31,817 nucleotides of DNA from positions 1-31,817 of the IMG/VR virus record IMGVR_UViG_3300000231_000001; one strand, written 5' to 3'. Under the pieces are notes generated by a model that did not search any database, was not told where the DNA came from, and saw nothing but the letters and a program-made list of their open reading frames with translations. The stretch comes from a virus. Positions 22,773-29,540 of this stretch are shown piece after piece (the stretch's first letter is position 1; the number at the start of each line of letters is the position of its first letter). A program made the position numbers and the translations under genes.

Positions 22773-22953
22773 GTCGGCTTTTTGCCCCGGATGCGAAAAA
22801 TTCGAGAGAGAATGCAATCCTGACCCTGAAGATTATCGTAAGCCCTGCGAATCCTACGTTCCATCGGTCGAGACTCTCAGGCGAATACTGGATGAAGTCA
22901 TTGACGGGATTGCCGCGCTCATCGAGAGCGGCGATTTCCGTGTCAATGATTGA
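22756..22953 (+). CDS. Small four-Cys protein, likely zinc-binding
   Basis: 65 residues from the ATG at 22756 (AAGGGAA before it); an ATG at 22723 would extend it by 11 residues. The pattern C-P-G-C-x6-C-x10-C (FCPGCEKFEREC ... PCESY) looks like a zinc or iron-sulphur site, followed by an acidic helix. It is the last gene before ribozyme copy 3; the anti-Shine-Dalgarno sequence begins two bases after its stop. Confidence 0.5.
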   Translation: MQRSPESAFCPGCEKFERECNPDPEDYRKPCESYVPSVETLRRILDEVIDGIAALIESGDFRVND

Positions 22954-22954
22954 G

Positions 22955-23077
22955 AACACCTCCACTCACTTTCCCCCTCTATCGCAGAGGGCAGAGAGGG
23001 CTCGGGTCCTCTCTGTAATGCGGGAAGACGGTCCCAACCCCGTCTGCCGTAAATTCAATTTATTTTATGGAGGTGTT
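22955..23077 (+). promoter_or_regulatory. Anti-Shine-Dalgarno / Shine-Dalgarno pair flanking ribozyme copy 3
   Basis: AACACCTCCA (22955-22964) is a perfect 10-base complement of TGGAGGTGTT (23068-23077), the ribosome-binding region of the gene at 23080. The ribozyme lies between them. Pairing would mask the Shine-Dalgarno; cleavage at 23016|23017 would put the two strands on separate RNAs. This is a predicted switch, not an observed one. Confidence 0.55.
22983..23053 (+). ncRNA. Twister self-cleaving ribozyme, copy 3
   Basis: P2 is CGCA (22983-22986) with TGCG (23019-23022). GAGGG is at 22987-22991. P1 is CAGAGAGG (22992-22999) with CCTCTCTG (23008-23015). The cleavage step is U23016|A23017. 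P4 is AGACGG (23026-23031) with CCGTCT (23040-23045) around loop TCCCAACC. T1 pairs CCC with GGG. T2 pairs loop CC with GG at 23023-23024, a compensated change relative to copies 1 and 2 (GC:GC and GU:AC). GTAAA closes the 3' side. Confidence 0.85.
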
Positions 23078-23079
23078 TT

Positions 23080-24195
23080 ATGACCAACTCTCTACAACCT
23101 ACTCTCAATCGGGTGACCGAAGCGGTCGTCCGGGCAGAGAAGGCCCCGGAATTCACGGGGTCATGGCATCCCTATTCGCACGCACAAATTCTTGACGCCG
23201 TGGGGGTCGCGGTGAAGGATGCGGGTCTCGCGATCGTGAACAAAGAGTATTCGATCAGGCCCGAGTCCAAGATGATCGCCTGCTGGGAGGTCGAGACGCC
23301 GGGAAAGGAATTCAATCATGGAATTTCTATCCTGAACTCGATCGACAAGACTCACGCGGTGACGCTCGGGTGCTTCGAGAAGATTTTCGTCTGCTCGAAT
23401 TTCTGCTTCCGCATGGAATACGAGCGGGTGATGTTTCGGAAGCACTCCGGCGCGCTCGAACTCGAAGAGATCATCTGGCTCGCGAAAGAGGCGCTGAAGA
23501 TTCTCATTCCGAAATTCAAAGCGCTCAGCGGCTGGCACGCGAAGATGAAAGAAGTGAAGCTCGACGCCGAGCAAGCCGCCCTCCTGACCCTCGCCGCCAT
23601 CCGGCGCGGTCTTCTCCCCCCGGCGAAATCGCCCACGTTTCTCGATCTCTTCATGGGGACGAACTCGAAATACAAAGAGTTCGGCTCTTCACTCTGGGCA
23701 TGGCACGGTGCGTCCACCGAACTGATGAACGACAATTCGATTCTGACGATCGTCGCGAAGCAAGACCGCCTCAATTATTTCGTCGATCACGAGGCACCGA
23801 TCGTGCTGAAGCACGGCCATGATTATCAAATCGATCTCCCGAAGATCGAGAAAGAAGCTCACGACCTCTATCTGAAAGAGAGAGAGGAGAAGCGGGGAGA
23901 ACTCCGGACCGCTTATGCCGAGATCAGAGACAAATTCAAAGGCGTGAAGAAAGAAGCGTCAGGCAAGATCAAAGAGGAGAAGAAAAAAGAGAAAGAGGCA
24001 GAGAAGAAGATCAAGGCAGAAGAAAAATCTTCTCAGGTTCAATCAGGTTCAAAGACAAAGAGCACGTCTGATCAGTCGATCACGCCCCCGAAGAAATCGA
24101 ACGGGAAGAAGACCTCGAAGAAAACCGAGAAGACTCTCTCAGAGAAGAAGACCCGGAAGGATGGGGCCTCGATCACGGCGGTGAAACCCGCCTGA
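23080..24195 (+). CDS. DUF932-like phage/plasmid protein
   Basis: 371 residues starting in the conserved box after ribozyme copy 3. The central pattern LNSIDKTHAVTLGCFEKIFVCSNFCF (about 86-111) and the following WLAKEALKILIPKF match the DUF932 / TIGR03299 group of phage and plasmid proteins, some of which are abundant and may bind DNA. The last 90 residues are a Lys/Glu/Ser-rich low-complexity tail (about 285-371). The function of the family is unclear. A perfect terminator follows 16 bases after the stop, so this gene closes the ribozyme-bearing unit and may be its most highly expressed member. Confidence 0.65.
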   Translation: MTNSLQPTLNRVTEAVVRAEKAPEFTGSWHPYSHAQILDAVGVAVKDAGLAIVNKEYSIRPESKMIACWEVETPGKEFNHGISILNSIDKTHAVTLGCFEKIFVCSNFCFRMEYERVMFRKHSGALELEEIIWLAKEALKILIPKFKALSGWHAKMKEVKLDAEQAALLTLAAIRRGLLPPAKSPTFLDLFMGTNSKYKEFGSSLWAWHGASTELMNDNSILTIVAKQDRLNYFVDHEAPIVLKHGHDYQIDLPKIEKEAHDLYLKEREEKRGELRTAYAEIRDKFKGVKKEASGKIKEEKKKEKEAEKKIKAEEKSSQVQSGSKTKSTSDQSITPPKKSNGKKTSKKTEKTLSEKKTRKDGASITAVKPA

Positions 24196-24211
24196 TCTCT
24201 TTTCACCCCCA

Positions 24212-24253
24212 AGGGGCGATATCGTCGCGAGATGGTATCGCCCCTTTTTTTTT
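24212..24253 (+). terminator. Strong rho-independent terminator
   Basis: AGGGGCGATA (24212-24221) pairs perfectly with TATCGCCCCT (24236-24245) and is followed by nine Ts. It separates the ribozyme-bearing genes from the regulator and replication genes. A second small hairpin (GGGAAA/TTTCCC near 24264-24279) follows. Confidence 0.9.
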
Positions 24254-24296
24254 GGCCGCCATGGGGAAAAAAGTTTCCCGAAATATCAAAAAATCA

Positions 24297-24326
24297 TTGA
24301 CAAGACTGATTTCGATTCGATAAAAT
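24297..24326 (+). promoter_or_regulatory. Sigma-70-type promoter with inverted repeats
   Basis: TTGACA (24297-24302, perfect -35) is followed after 18 bases by TAAAAT (24321-24326, five of six). Two inverted repeats overlap it: CTGATTT (24306-24312) with AAATCAG (24323-24329), and TCGATTC (24312-24318) with GAATCGA (24334-24340). They are plausible operator sites for the HTH protein it drives. The leader is about 55 bases. Confidence 0.65.
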
Positions 24327-24387
24327 CAGATCAGAATCGATTTTCTCCCTCATTTTATAGTAGAAAAATGGGGGGTAGGAGAGGATA

Positions 24388-24681
24388 ATGAGCATCGGTG
24401 GTATCACGGACCTAGCTATTCTGAAATCGGCCCTCTACGGTCAAAATTTCAAAAATCTGCTCAAAAAGAAATCCGTCACGATTTATCGAATGAGCAAGGA
24501 TACGGGCATTACTCATCAGACGTTGCGCGGTTGGAAACGCGGCGCTCATAACCCTTCGGATGAGTTGGCCCTCAGAGCGGGGAAATATCTCGGTCTTGTC
24601 GATGAAGCAAAATTGGAATTGATCGAACTGAAAAAATCGATGAATGATATTTCTTCGCGAATTCGACGGCTCGAAGCATAG
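24388..24681 (+). CDS. HTH (Xre-like) DNA-binding regulator
   Basis: 97 residues. The segment LLKKKSVTIYRMSKDTGITHQTLRGWKRGAHNP (about 24-56) is a helix-turn-helix of the Xre/Cro type, with the recognition helix at THQTLRGWK. A short C-terminal coiled coil (LELIELKKSMNDISSRIRRL) could dimerise it. It follows a strong promoter with inverted repeats and an AGGAGAGG ribosome-binding site. Autoregulation is likely. With no integrase in view it need not be a lysogeny repressor. Confidence 0.7.
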   Translation: MSIGGITDLAILKSALYGQNFKNLLKKKSVTIYRMSKDTGITHQTLRGWKRGAHNPSDELALRAGKYLGLVDEAKLELIELKKSMNDISSRIRRLEA

Positions 24682-24715
24682 CAATTTTTTTTAATTTCAA
24701 AATAGGAGGTGCCGT

Positions 24716-24976
24716 ATGGCGCAAAAACTCAATCTTGAAAAGATCAAAGAGTTAATCTCTTTGATCAAGGAGATGGAACCGCTTATCCGGGTCCAAAGAA
24801 CCGACGCGACATCTCACATCACTCACCCCTTCTCGGCGGTCATCGATAAGATGGGAGACCTGCTGAAAGAAGAGGTGGAGAGATGTCAGGAAGAGATCAT
24901 CGAGGAAATTCCCATCGAAATCAGACAGCGGCTGACCACGCCCGAAAAAACCGAGGTAAAATCTGATGTCGAATGA
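24716..24976 (+). CDS. Small acidic helical protein, unknown
   Basis: 86 residues with an AGGAGGTG ribosome-binding site. Mostly charged helices (KIKELISLIKEMEPL, then MGDLLKEEVERCQEEIIEEI). It overlaps the start of the annealing-type protein by 11 bases, so it may be an accessory of the recombination module. No family recognised. Confidence 0.5.
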   Translation: MAQKLNLEKIKELISLIKEMEPLIRVQRTDATSHITHPFSAVIDKMGDLLKEEVERCQEEIIEEIPIEIRQRLTTPEKTEVKSDVE

Positions 24977-25907
24977 AGAAAAAAATCTCTTCAATGAAAA
25001 GGGGAAACCGCTCGAACCGCAAGTGATCACGAATTCAGAAGCGGGCGACTTCAGCTTGATCACCTTCGATGATCGAGACGTTGAAAAGATCATTCTCAGA
25101 ACGGAGAAAACGATCGATCTTTTCAAGAAGGTCAGAATCATCAGCCTCAAACTCACGAATCCGACCGATTGGATTCTCCAAAAGAAATCGAAAGAAGACC
25201 CGGGGTCGCCGTATCTTCAAGACAAAGGGGCAGAGGTGATCAGGCTTGCATGGGCGGTCGACGTCAAGGGCCTCGATATCAGAATGGAATGGGCAGAGGA
25301 TGATCGAGGGAGGTATTACACGTTCGTCGCGGTCGGGTCGGCTCATTCAAAGAAATTGAACACCTCGGTCGAAGACATCGGCGTCTGTTCTCAACGGGAC
25401 AAGTTCTTCGGTAAAATCGGGAATGAATTCAAGCCGATCGAAGAAGTCGACATGCCGAACATCAGGCGCAAAGCGGTCACGAATCTCTATAATCGCCTGA
25501 TCAAACGGTGCGTGGGCGTCTTGAATGTCACGCTCGATGATCTCAAGGCGGCGGGATTCAAGATCGAAGACATTCCGGCAGTCGAATATCAACCGGGAGC
25601 GGCGAAAGCAGAGGCGCAGTTATCATCGACAGCGATCGAAGAAAGAAATCTGATCGATCGAATCGCGCGGATTCTGAGCAAAGGCGATGATAAGTTGGCT
25701 CGGGCGGCGGTCAAACAAGCCTCTCAATTCAAATCTGGCGACAACGTCGTTTTCAAAGATGAGGCCAAAGAAATCAGATCAGAGAGGTGGATTTCGACGA
25801 CACTCGGTCGAATCAAAGGGGTGCTGAAAACCGCCGACCCGGACATTTACACCGAGATGTTCGGGGCACAAGAGAAAGCCGAAGCCGAGAAGAAGGCAAA
25901 AAAATGA
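24966..25907 (+). CDS. Putative single-strand annealing / recombination protein
   Basis: 313 residues. The block PYLQDKGAEVIRLAWAV (about 79-95), a strand pair (RYYTFVAVGSAHSKKL), then IGVCSQRDKFFGK and DMPNIRRKAVTNLYNRLIKRCVGVLNVTLDDL resembles phage Rad52/ERF-type annealing proteins and their uncharacterised relatives. The C terminus is Lys-rich and disordered. Its partner immediately downstream is a Cas4-like nuclease, the common arrangement of an annealing protein with an exonuclease. I recognise the pattern but not a named family. Confidence 0.5.
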   Translation: MSNEEKNLFNEKGKPLEPQVITNSEAGDFSLITFDDRDVEKIILRTEKTIDLFKKVRIISLKLTNPTDWILQKKSKEDPGSPYLQDKGAEVIRLAWAVDVKGLDIRMEWAEDDRGRYYTFVAVGSAHSKKLNTSVEDIGVCSQRDKFFGKIGNEFKPIEEVDMPNIRRKAVTNLYNRLIKRCVGVLNVTLDDLKAAGFKIEDIPAVEYQPGAAKAEAQLSSTAIEERNLIDRIARILSKGDDKLARAAVKQASQFKSGDNVVFKDEAKEIRSERWISTTLGRIKGVLKTADPDIYTEMFGAQEKAEAEKKAKK

Positions 25908-26917
25908 CAGCCGAAGAATTGATCGTCAAAGAAAATCGCCTCAAAGAAATCATCGACCTTCATATCACGAAGACGAGAATCAAAGACTATGCCCGTTGGT
26001 CAAATTGGGCTGGTGATCTCGGTTTCGACTGCGATACCTATCAGACCCTCTGCAGATTGAAACCTGAATGTAAGCCTTTGCCGAACCTGGAACTCGCAAA
26101 AATATTTCGGGCGTCAGGGATTCTTGAATCGCCGAATCTGATTCTCATGTCCGAAGCCGGACTGAAGATCATCGAACAGGGAAGGCCTTATACGTGGAGA
26201 GAGAAGAAAATCTCCGGCAGAATCGATGCGAAAATTGAGATGGATTTTGACGTTAAGCCTCTGAAAGTGCCGCTTGAACACAAGGCCCTCAGCCCGAACG
26301 TCTATCGGGTGATCAAGACCCACAAAGATCGGAATCAATCTCTGACGAAATCGAAATATTCGTGGGTCAGGAAATATCCGGGTCAACTGACGGTCTATGA
26401 ACTGATGGATGGCTCAGAGTTCGGGGTCTGGTTTTTCTACAACAAAGTCTCAGGCGATTATTTCTTCTGGATCGTGCCGATCGATCTCAGCTATGCCGAA
26501 GAGTTGGTTCAGAGGGCCGAGAGAACAAACATGAATGTTGAAGCGGGGACGGTCCCGACACCCGAACGCAAAGAGATCTGTCAAGGTTGTGATTTCGAAC
26601 TCACGTATTGTTTCACCGGAAAGGAGGCCGGAGAAGGGTGGGAATTCATCAGCGACGAGGAATTCGATCATTCATGTGAACGATGGCTCGAACTGAAACC
26701 TCTGCACAAGGAATTTGATGAGATCGACAAAGAATTCAAGGAACGTTTCGAAGGGAAAACGGCGGTCACCGAAAAATTCCGACTCGATTCAAAACAGTTC
26801 AAGATGAAGATCGCCAGAGTGCCAAAAGACATCAAAGACAAATTCCTTGAAGAGATTGACGCCTATCGATTCTCGATTAAACGGCTGACAGGTAAAAAAA
26901 ATGAGTATCACTCATGA
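25904..26917 (+). CDS. Cas4/RecB-like PD-(D/E)XK nuclease
   Basis: 337 residues from the ATG overlapping the previous stop. Catalytic landmarks: SGRIDAKIE with D108, EHK (E125-H-K127), and a conserved Q-x3-Y motif in GQLTVYE near 160. A C-terminal CQGCDFELTYC (about 226-236) and earlier Cys residues (CDTYQTLCRLKPEC) fit a Cas4-type iron-sulphur cluster. It probably resects DNA ends to single strands for the protein encoded just before it. There is no CRISPR array nearby, so this is a phage recombination or replication nuclease. Confidence 0.7.
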   Translation: MTAEELIVKENRLKEIIDLHITKTRIKDYARWSNWAGDLGFDCDTYQTLCRLKPECKPLPNLELAKIFRASGILESPNLILMSEAGLKIIEQGRPYTWREKKISGRIDAKIEMDFDVKPLKVPLEHKALSPNVYRVIKTHKDRNQSLTKSKYSWVRKYPGQLTVYELMDGSEFGVWFFYNKVSGDYFFWIVPIDLSYAEELVQRAERTNMNVEAGTVPTPERKEICQGCDFELTYCFTGKEAGEGWEFISDEEFDHSCERWLELKPLHKEFDEIDKEFKERFEGKTAVTEKFRLDSKQFKMKIARVPKDIKDKFLEEIDAYRFSIKRLTGKKNEYHS

Positions 26918-27125
26918 ATTCAATTGTGAATGTGATGAGTGCGGGGCGAATATCGAATCCGGCGATGACGTCTATTGTAAACGGTGCTTTCAGAAAATGG
27001 CTGATTCAATCGCGGTCGCCGAGAATGATGTCGATGTTCACGAGATCACGATTGCCGATCTCGAAAGAGAGATCGAGAAACTTCGGTCCAGGCTGAGAGA
27101 GGTTGAGCCACGAAATACAGGATGA
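26901..27125 (+). CDS. Small zinc-finger / coiled-coil protein
   Basis: 74 residues, overlapping the nuclease gene by 17 bases. The N terminus has C-E-C-D-E-C and, 15 residues later, YCKRC, a likely zinc ribbon. The second half is a leucine-rich coiled coil (ITIADLEREIEKLRSRLREV). This resembles small phage scaffold or replication accessory proteins. Function unknown. Confidence 0.55.
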   Translation: MSITHEFNCECDECGANIESGDDVYCKRCFQKMADSIAVAENDVDVHEITIADLEREIEKLRSRLREVEPRNTG

Positions 27126-27173
27126 TCATCCCGTCAAGAGAAGAAGAGTTGATCAAACCTGGATGAACCTGAG

Positions 27174-28319
27174 ATGAAAACGAGAGAACGGGGACGGGGA
27201 GAATCAAAACACCTCCAAGACGAGCTTCCAACCGACCCGCCCCCCTCTTCTCTCGCCGAAAATGAGGGCAAGATGGGAAAAATGATTCATGAAGGATTAT
27301 GGCGATCAGAAAAACTCGCCCGATGTTCGACGTTGGCACAACTCCATTATCCTCGGCTTTATCTTTTGACGGATGATTGGTCGTGTTTCGAGATTGATTT
27401 GCCTGTGATCATGGGGAGAGTTTATCCGAAAATGAAAAGAGTGGATTGGCGATCGATTCTCAATTTTTTGATCGAATATCGCGAGAACGGGCTTCTTTTT
27501 ATCTGGCGAGATCAGATGAGAACGGTTTTTGGTTATTTCACCGGAAAGGAGGAAGGTCGCCTTTTTCCGCCATCTCGCCGTCATAAGCGACAAACCCCTC
27601 CACCACCGAAGAAAGAACTCTCTGACTATATAAATAGATTCAGTTTTCTTGATAAGGAATCGGAAAAACTTCAAGATGGGTTCAAAGTGACTTCAAAAGA
27701 CTTCAAAGTGACTTCAAACAGACTACCCTCTCTTTCTCTTTCTCCTTCTCTAGATCTTACGTCTTATTCTGATCTTCTCTTATCTTCTGATTCTCCGGTT
27801 AATCTAGATCATATCGATAGGAATAAAGACACACGTCGTTCCGACGAAGTGAGGCTCGAATTCACCGAATGGCTCAAAGATGTCATGACGAAATGGAATG
27901 AGTTCGCCAAAAAAACAGGGGTGAAAGAAATCGCGTCGATCAAGCCAGAGTCCAAAAGGATGATCTCTCTCAAAGCACGCTTCAAAGATGGCGATTTTGA
28001 TATTGAGGAGATTCTCGATGCCGCTTCAGAACAGAGGTTTCTCTTCGGGGAAAGTCAGAGGGGATGGCAGATTTCTTTTGATTGGATTATACTGCCATCG
28101 AACTACCCGAAAGTTCTCGAAAAGGTATACGGCGGGAAAAAAATCATTGAACCCGGTCAGAATATAAAGCCTCAAACCGCCCAAGAGGCCGCATATCTTA
28201 AAGCCAGAAAGGAATTTATAGATAATTTGATCAAAGAGCATGGCGAAGATATTCCCGAAGATGATCTCAGAACGCGACTCGCGGAATTCTCGAAAAAATA
28301 TTGGGGCGACAGTCAATGA
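27174..28319 (+). CDS. Replication initiator / helicase-loader-like protein
   Basis: 381 residues if it starts at 27174; the ATG at 27273 (GAGGG before it, M34) is at least as likely because the conserved part begins at MGKMIHEGLWRSEKLARCST. An N-terminal winged-helix-like region (about 40-125: LYLLTDDWSCFEIDLP ... ENGLLFIWRDQ ... FGYFTGKEE) is followed by a Ser/Leu-rich linker and a C-terminal domain with WNEFAKKTGV and GWQISFDWIILPSNYPKVLE. This is the layout of phage replication initiators such as lambda O. Iteron-like repeats lie in the linker. Confidence 0.65.
   Translation: MKTRERGRGESKHLQDELPTDPPPSSLAENEGKMGKMIHEGLWRSEKLARCSTLAQLHYPRLYLLTDDWSCFEIDLPVIMGRVYPKMKRVDWRSILNFLIEYRENGLLFIWRDQMRTVFGYFTGKEEGRLFPPSRRHKRQTPPPPKKELSDYINRFSFLDKESEKLQDGFKVTSKDFKVTSNRLPSLSLSPSLDLTSYSDLLLSSDSPVNLDHIDRNKDTRRSDEVRLEFTEWLKDVMTKWNEFAKKTGVKEIASIKPESKRMISLKARFKDGDFDIEEILDAASEQRFLFGESQRGWQISFDWIILPSNYPKVLEKVYGGKKIIEPGQNIKPQTAQEAAYLKARKEFIDNLIKEHGEDIPEDDLRTRLAEFSKKYWGDSQ
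27681..27723. repeat. Iteron-like repeats, candidate phage origin
   Basis: Four head-to-tail copies of TTCAAA(G/A)(T)GAC start at 27681, 27692, 27702 and 27713 (11, 10, 11 and 11 bases), with a weaker fifth at 27670. An AT- and pyrimidine-rich stretch follows to about 27810. Repeats encoding the linker of an initiator gene are how lambda and several other phages place their origin. Confidence 0.55.
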
Positions 28320-28639
28320 AAGAGGCGGTCAAACAACAGCTTTTTGAATCGATCGAGCGCCTCCGGATTTACCTCTCGAATCCGAAAAGGGAAAATAATT
28401 ATCTTCAAGAAGAGTTCGCGCTCAGAGAAAGAGTGGTCAGATCAGAAGACACCGCTCATGCGATTTTTGAGAAAAACGGGGGAAAATGGGCGCTCTTTTT
28501 TTTCGTCTATCATGTCGGACAATGGTATAATTTCCCACCAACCTGCGGTCATCTGGTAGGAATGAAGGGACTTGACGACACCTACCAATATGTGGAACAA
28601 CATAACACGAACATCGGGACGACCCAAAATGAATGCTGA
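28316..28639 (+). CDS. Small protein of unknown function
   Basis: 107 residues from an ATG overlapping the stop of the initiator gene. N-terminal helix (VKQQLFESIERLRIYL), then a charged stretch and a hydrophobic strand (KWALFFFVYHVGQWYN). Overlaps the sigma-like gene by 11 bases, so the three genes are likely cotranslated. No family recognised. Confidence 0.5.
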   Translation: MKEAVKQQLFESIERLRIYLSNPKRENNYLQEEFALRERVVRSEDTAHAIFEKNGGKWALFFFVYHVGQWYNFPPTCGHLVGMKGLDDTYQYVEQHNTNIGTTQNEC

Positions 28640-29126
28640 ACAGGCGATCAGAGAATTCGAGCCCATGATCAGGGCGACAATCAATTCGAGGCTCGGCGCA
28701 GACAATGATCGGGAAGATTGTCTTCAGGATGTTCTTCTCTCTCTCTATCTGAATCGGGAAAAATTCAGAGGCGAGAGTTCGATCAAGACATTCGTCTATT
28801 CGATCACGAAACACAAGATCGCCGACTATCTGAGGGCGAAATATCGGCAGAGACGGATTATCAATCAAGAAATCGAGAAAATTTTGAAGACGGTCACGGA
28901 ATCAGAGAACACAGAGGCCGTCAAAATAATTCACCTGACCCGGAGAGAACGGCAGGTATTAAAATCTCTTTCGATCGGAATGACGAACGCAGAGATCGCC
29001 GCTGAATTGAAAATATCCATTCATACGGTGCGGTCGCACTTGAAAAACCTTAACGTAAAATTCAAATCGAATAGCCGGATAAAATTGGCGATATTCATGA
29101 ATCAATTTTTCAAGGAGGTTTTATGA
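28629..29126 (+). CDS. Sigma-factor-like regulator with LuxR-type HTH
   Basis: 165 residues from the ATG at 28629. Residues about 10-80 follow sigma-70 region 2 (REDCLQDVLLSLYLNREKF, then SIKTFVYSITKHKIADYLR). The C-terminal LTRRERQVLKSLSIGMTNAEIAAELKISIHTVRSHLKN is a LuxR/GerE-like helix-turn-helix, as in small ECF-like and phage sigma factors. It could redirect RNA polymerase to late phage promoters. No anti-sigma gene is visible beside it. Confidence 0.7.
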   Translation: MNAEQAIREFEPMIRATINSRLGADNDREDCLQDVLLSLYLNREKFRGESSIKTFVYSITKHKIADYLRAKYRQRRIINQEIEKILKTVTESENTEAVKIIHLTRRERQVLKSLSIGMTNAEIAAELKISIHTVRSHLKNLNVKFKSNSRIKLAIFMNQFFKEVL

Positions 29127-29537
29127 TGTCCAAATTTCTCAGGGGTTTATTGATCGTCTGTTCTCTCGCCATTATCGGGGTTGCGATCTTCATCTTGGCT
29201 CAAGCGCCGCCGACGATCACGAAAACACAGACCCTGCAAGTGACGATTCTCCCGAAACCGGATTTCACGTTGGCGATCACCGGACCCGATCACACATGGG
29301 CCGGCTCGACGTTCCCGATCGGGGTCACCATAACTCCGATAAACGGCGGGTGAAGTCGATCTTTTGGTGACGGGATTGCCGACAGGCTCGACGATCGTTT
29401 ATTTTCCGGCTCAAAAGATCACAGTCGGCGGGAATCCTGCAGGAGCACAGATCAACGTCACTCTGCCCGATGACAACGCGATCGCGGGGGATTATACGAT
29501 CACCGTCACGGCTTCAAGTTCTCAGTACAATTTTTGA
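29123..29537 (+). CDS. Membrane-anchored Ig-like protein, needs +1 frameshift
   Basis: The zero frame (29123-29353, 76 residues) starts with a signal/anchor helix (LLIVCSLAIIGVAIFILA) and the first strands of an Ig-like fold (FTLAITGPDHTWAGSTFPIGVTITPINGG). It stops at TGA 29351. The +1 frame resumes without a gap as GEVDLLVTGLPTGST ... AGDYTITVTASSS, the expected second half of the same domain, ending at 29537. Joining 29123-29347 to 29349-29537 gives about 137 residues. Either a programmed +1 shift at GGG-TGA or a real indel explains it. ATGA-coupled to the sigma gene, with AAGGAGG upstream. Confidence 0.6.
29345..29353 (+). promoter_or_regulatory. Candidate +1 frameshift site (GGC GGG TGA)
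   Basis: A glycine codon GGG is followed by the slow stop TGA with A after it. Slipping forward one base re-reads GGT GAA, which restores the domain. +1 shifting at a stop codon is known for bacterial prfB and for some phage structural genes; no internal Shine-Dalgarno stimulator is obvious here. Confidence 0.4.
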
Positions 29538-29540
29538 TCG

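Noticed and set aside
26510-26530. TCAGAGGGCCGAGAG, similar to the 5' arm of twister copy 2
   Set aside because: It is in the middle of the Cas4-like gene and has no TAATGC or TCCCAA partner.
25904-26917. Cas4-like nuclease as a sign of a CRISPR system
   Set aside because: No repeat-spacer array or other Cas gene is in the window; pairing with an annealing-type protein fits phage recombination.
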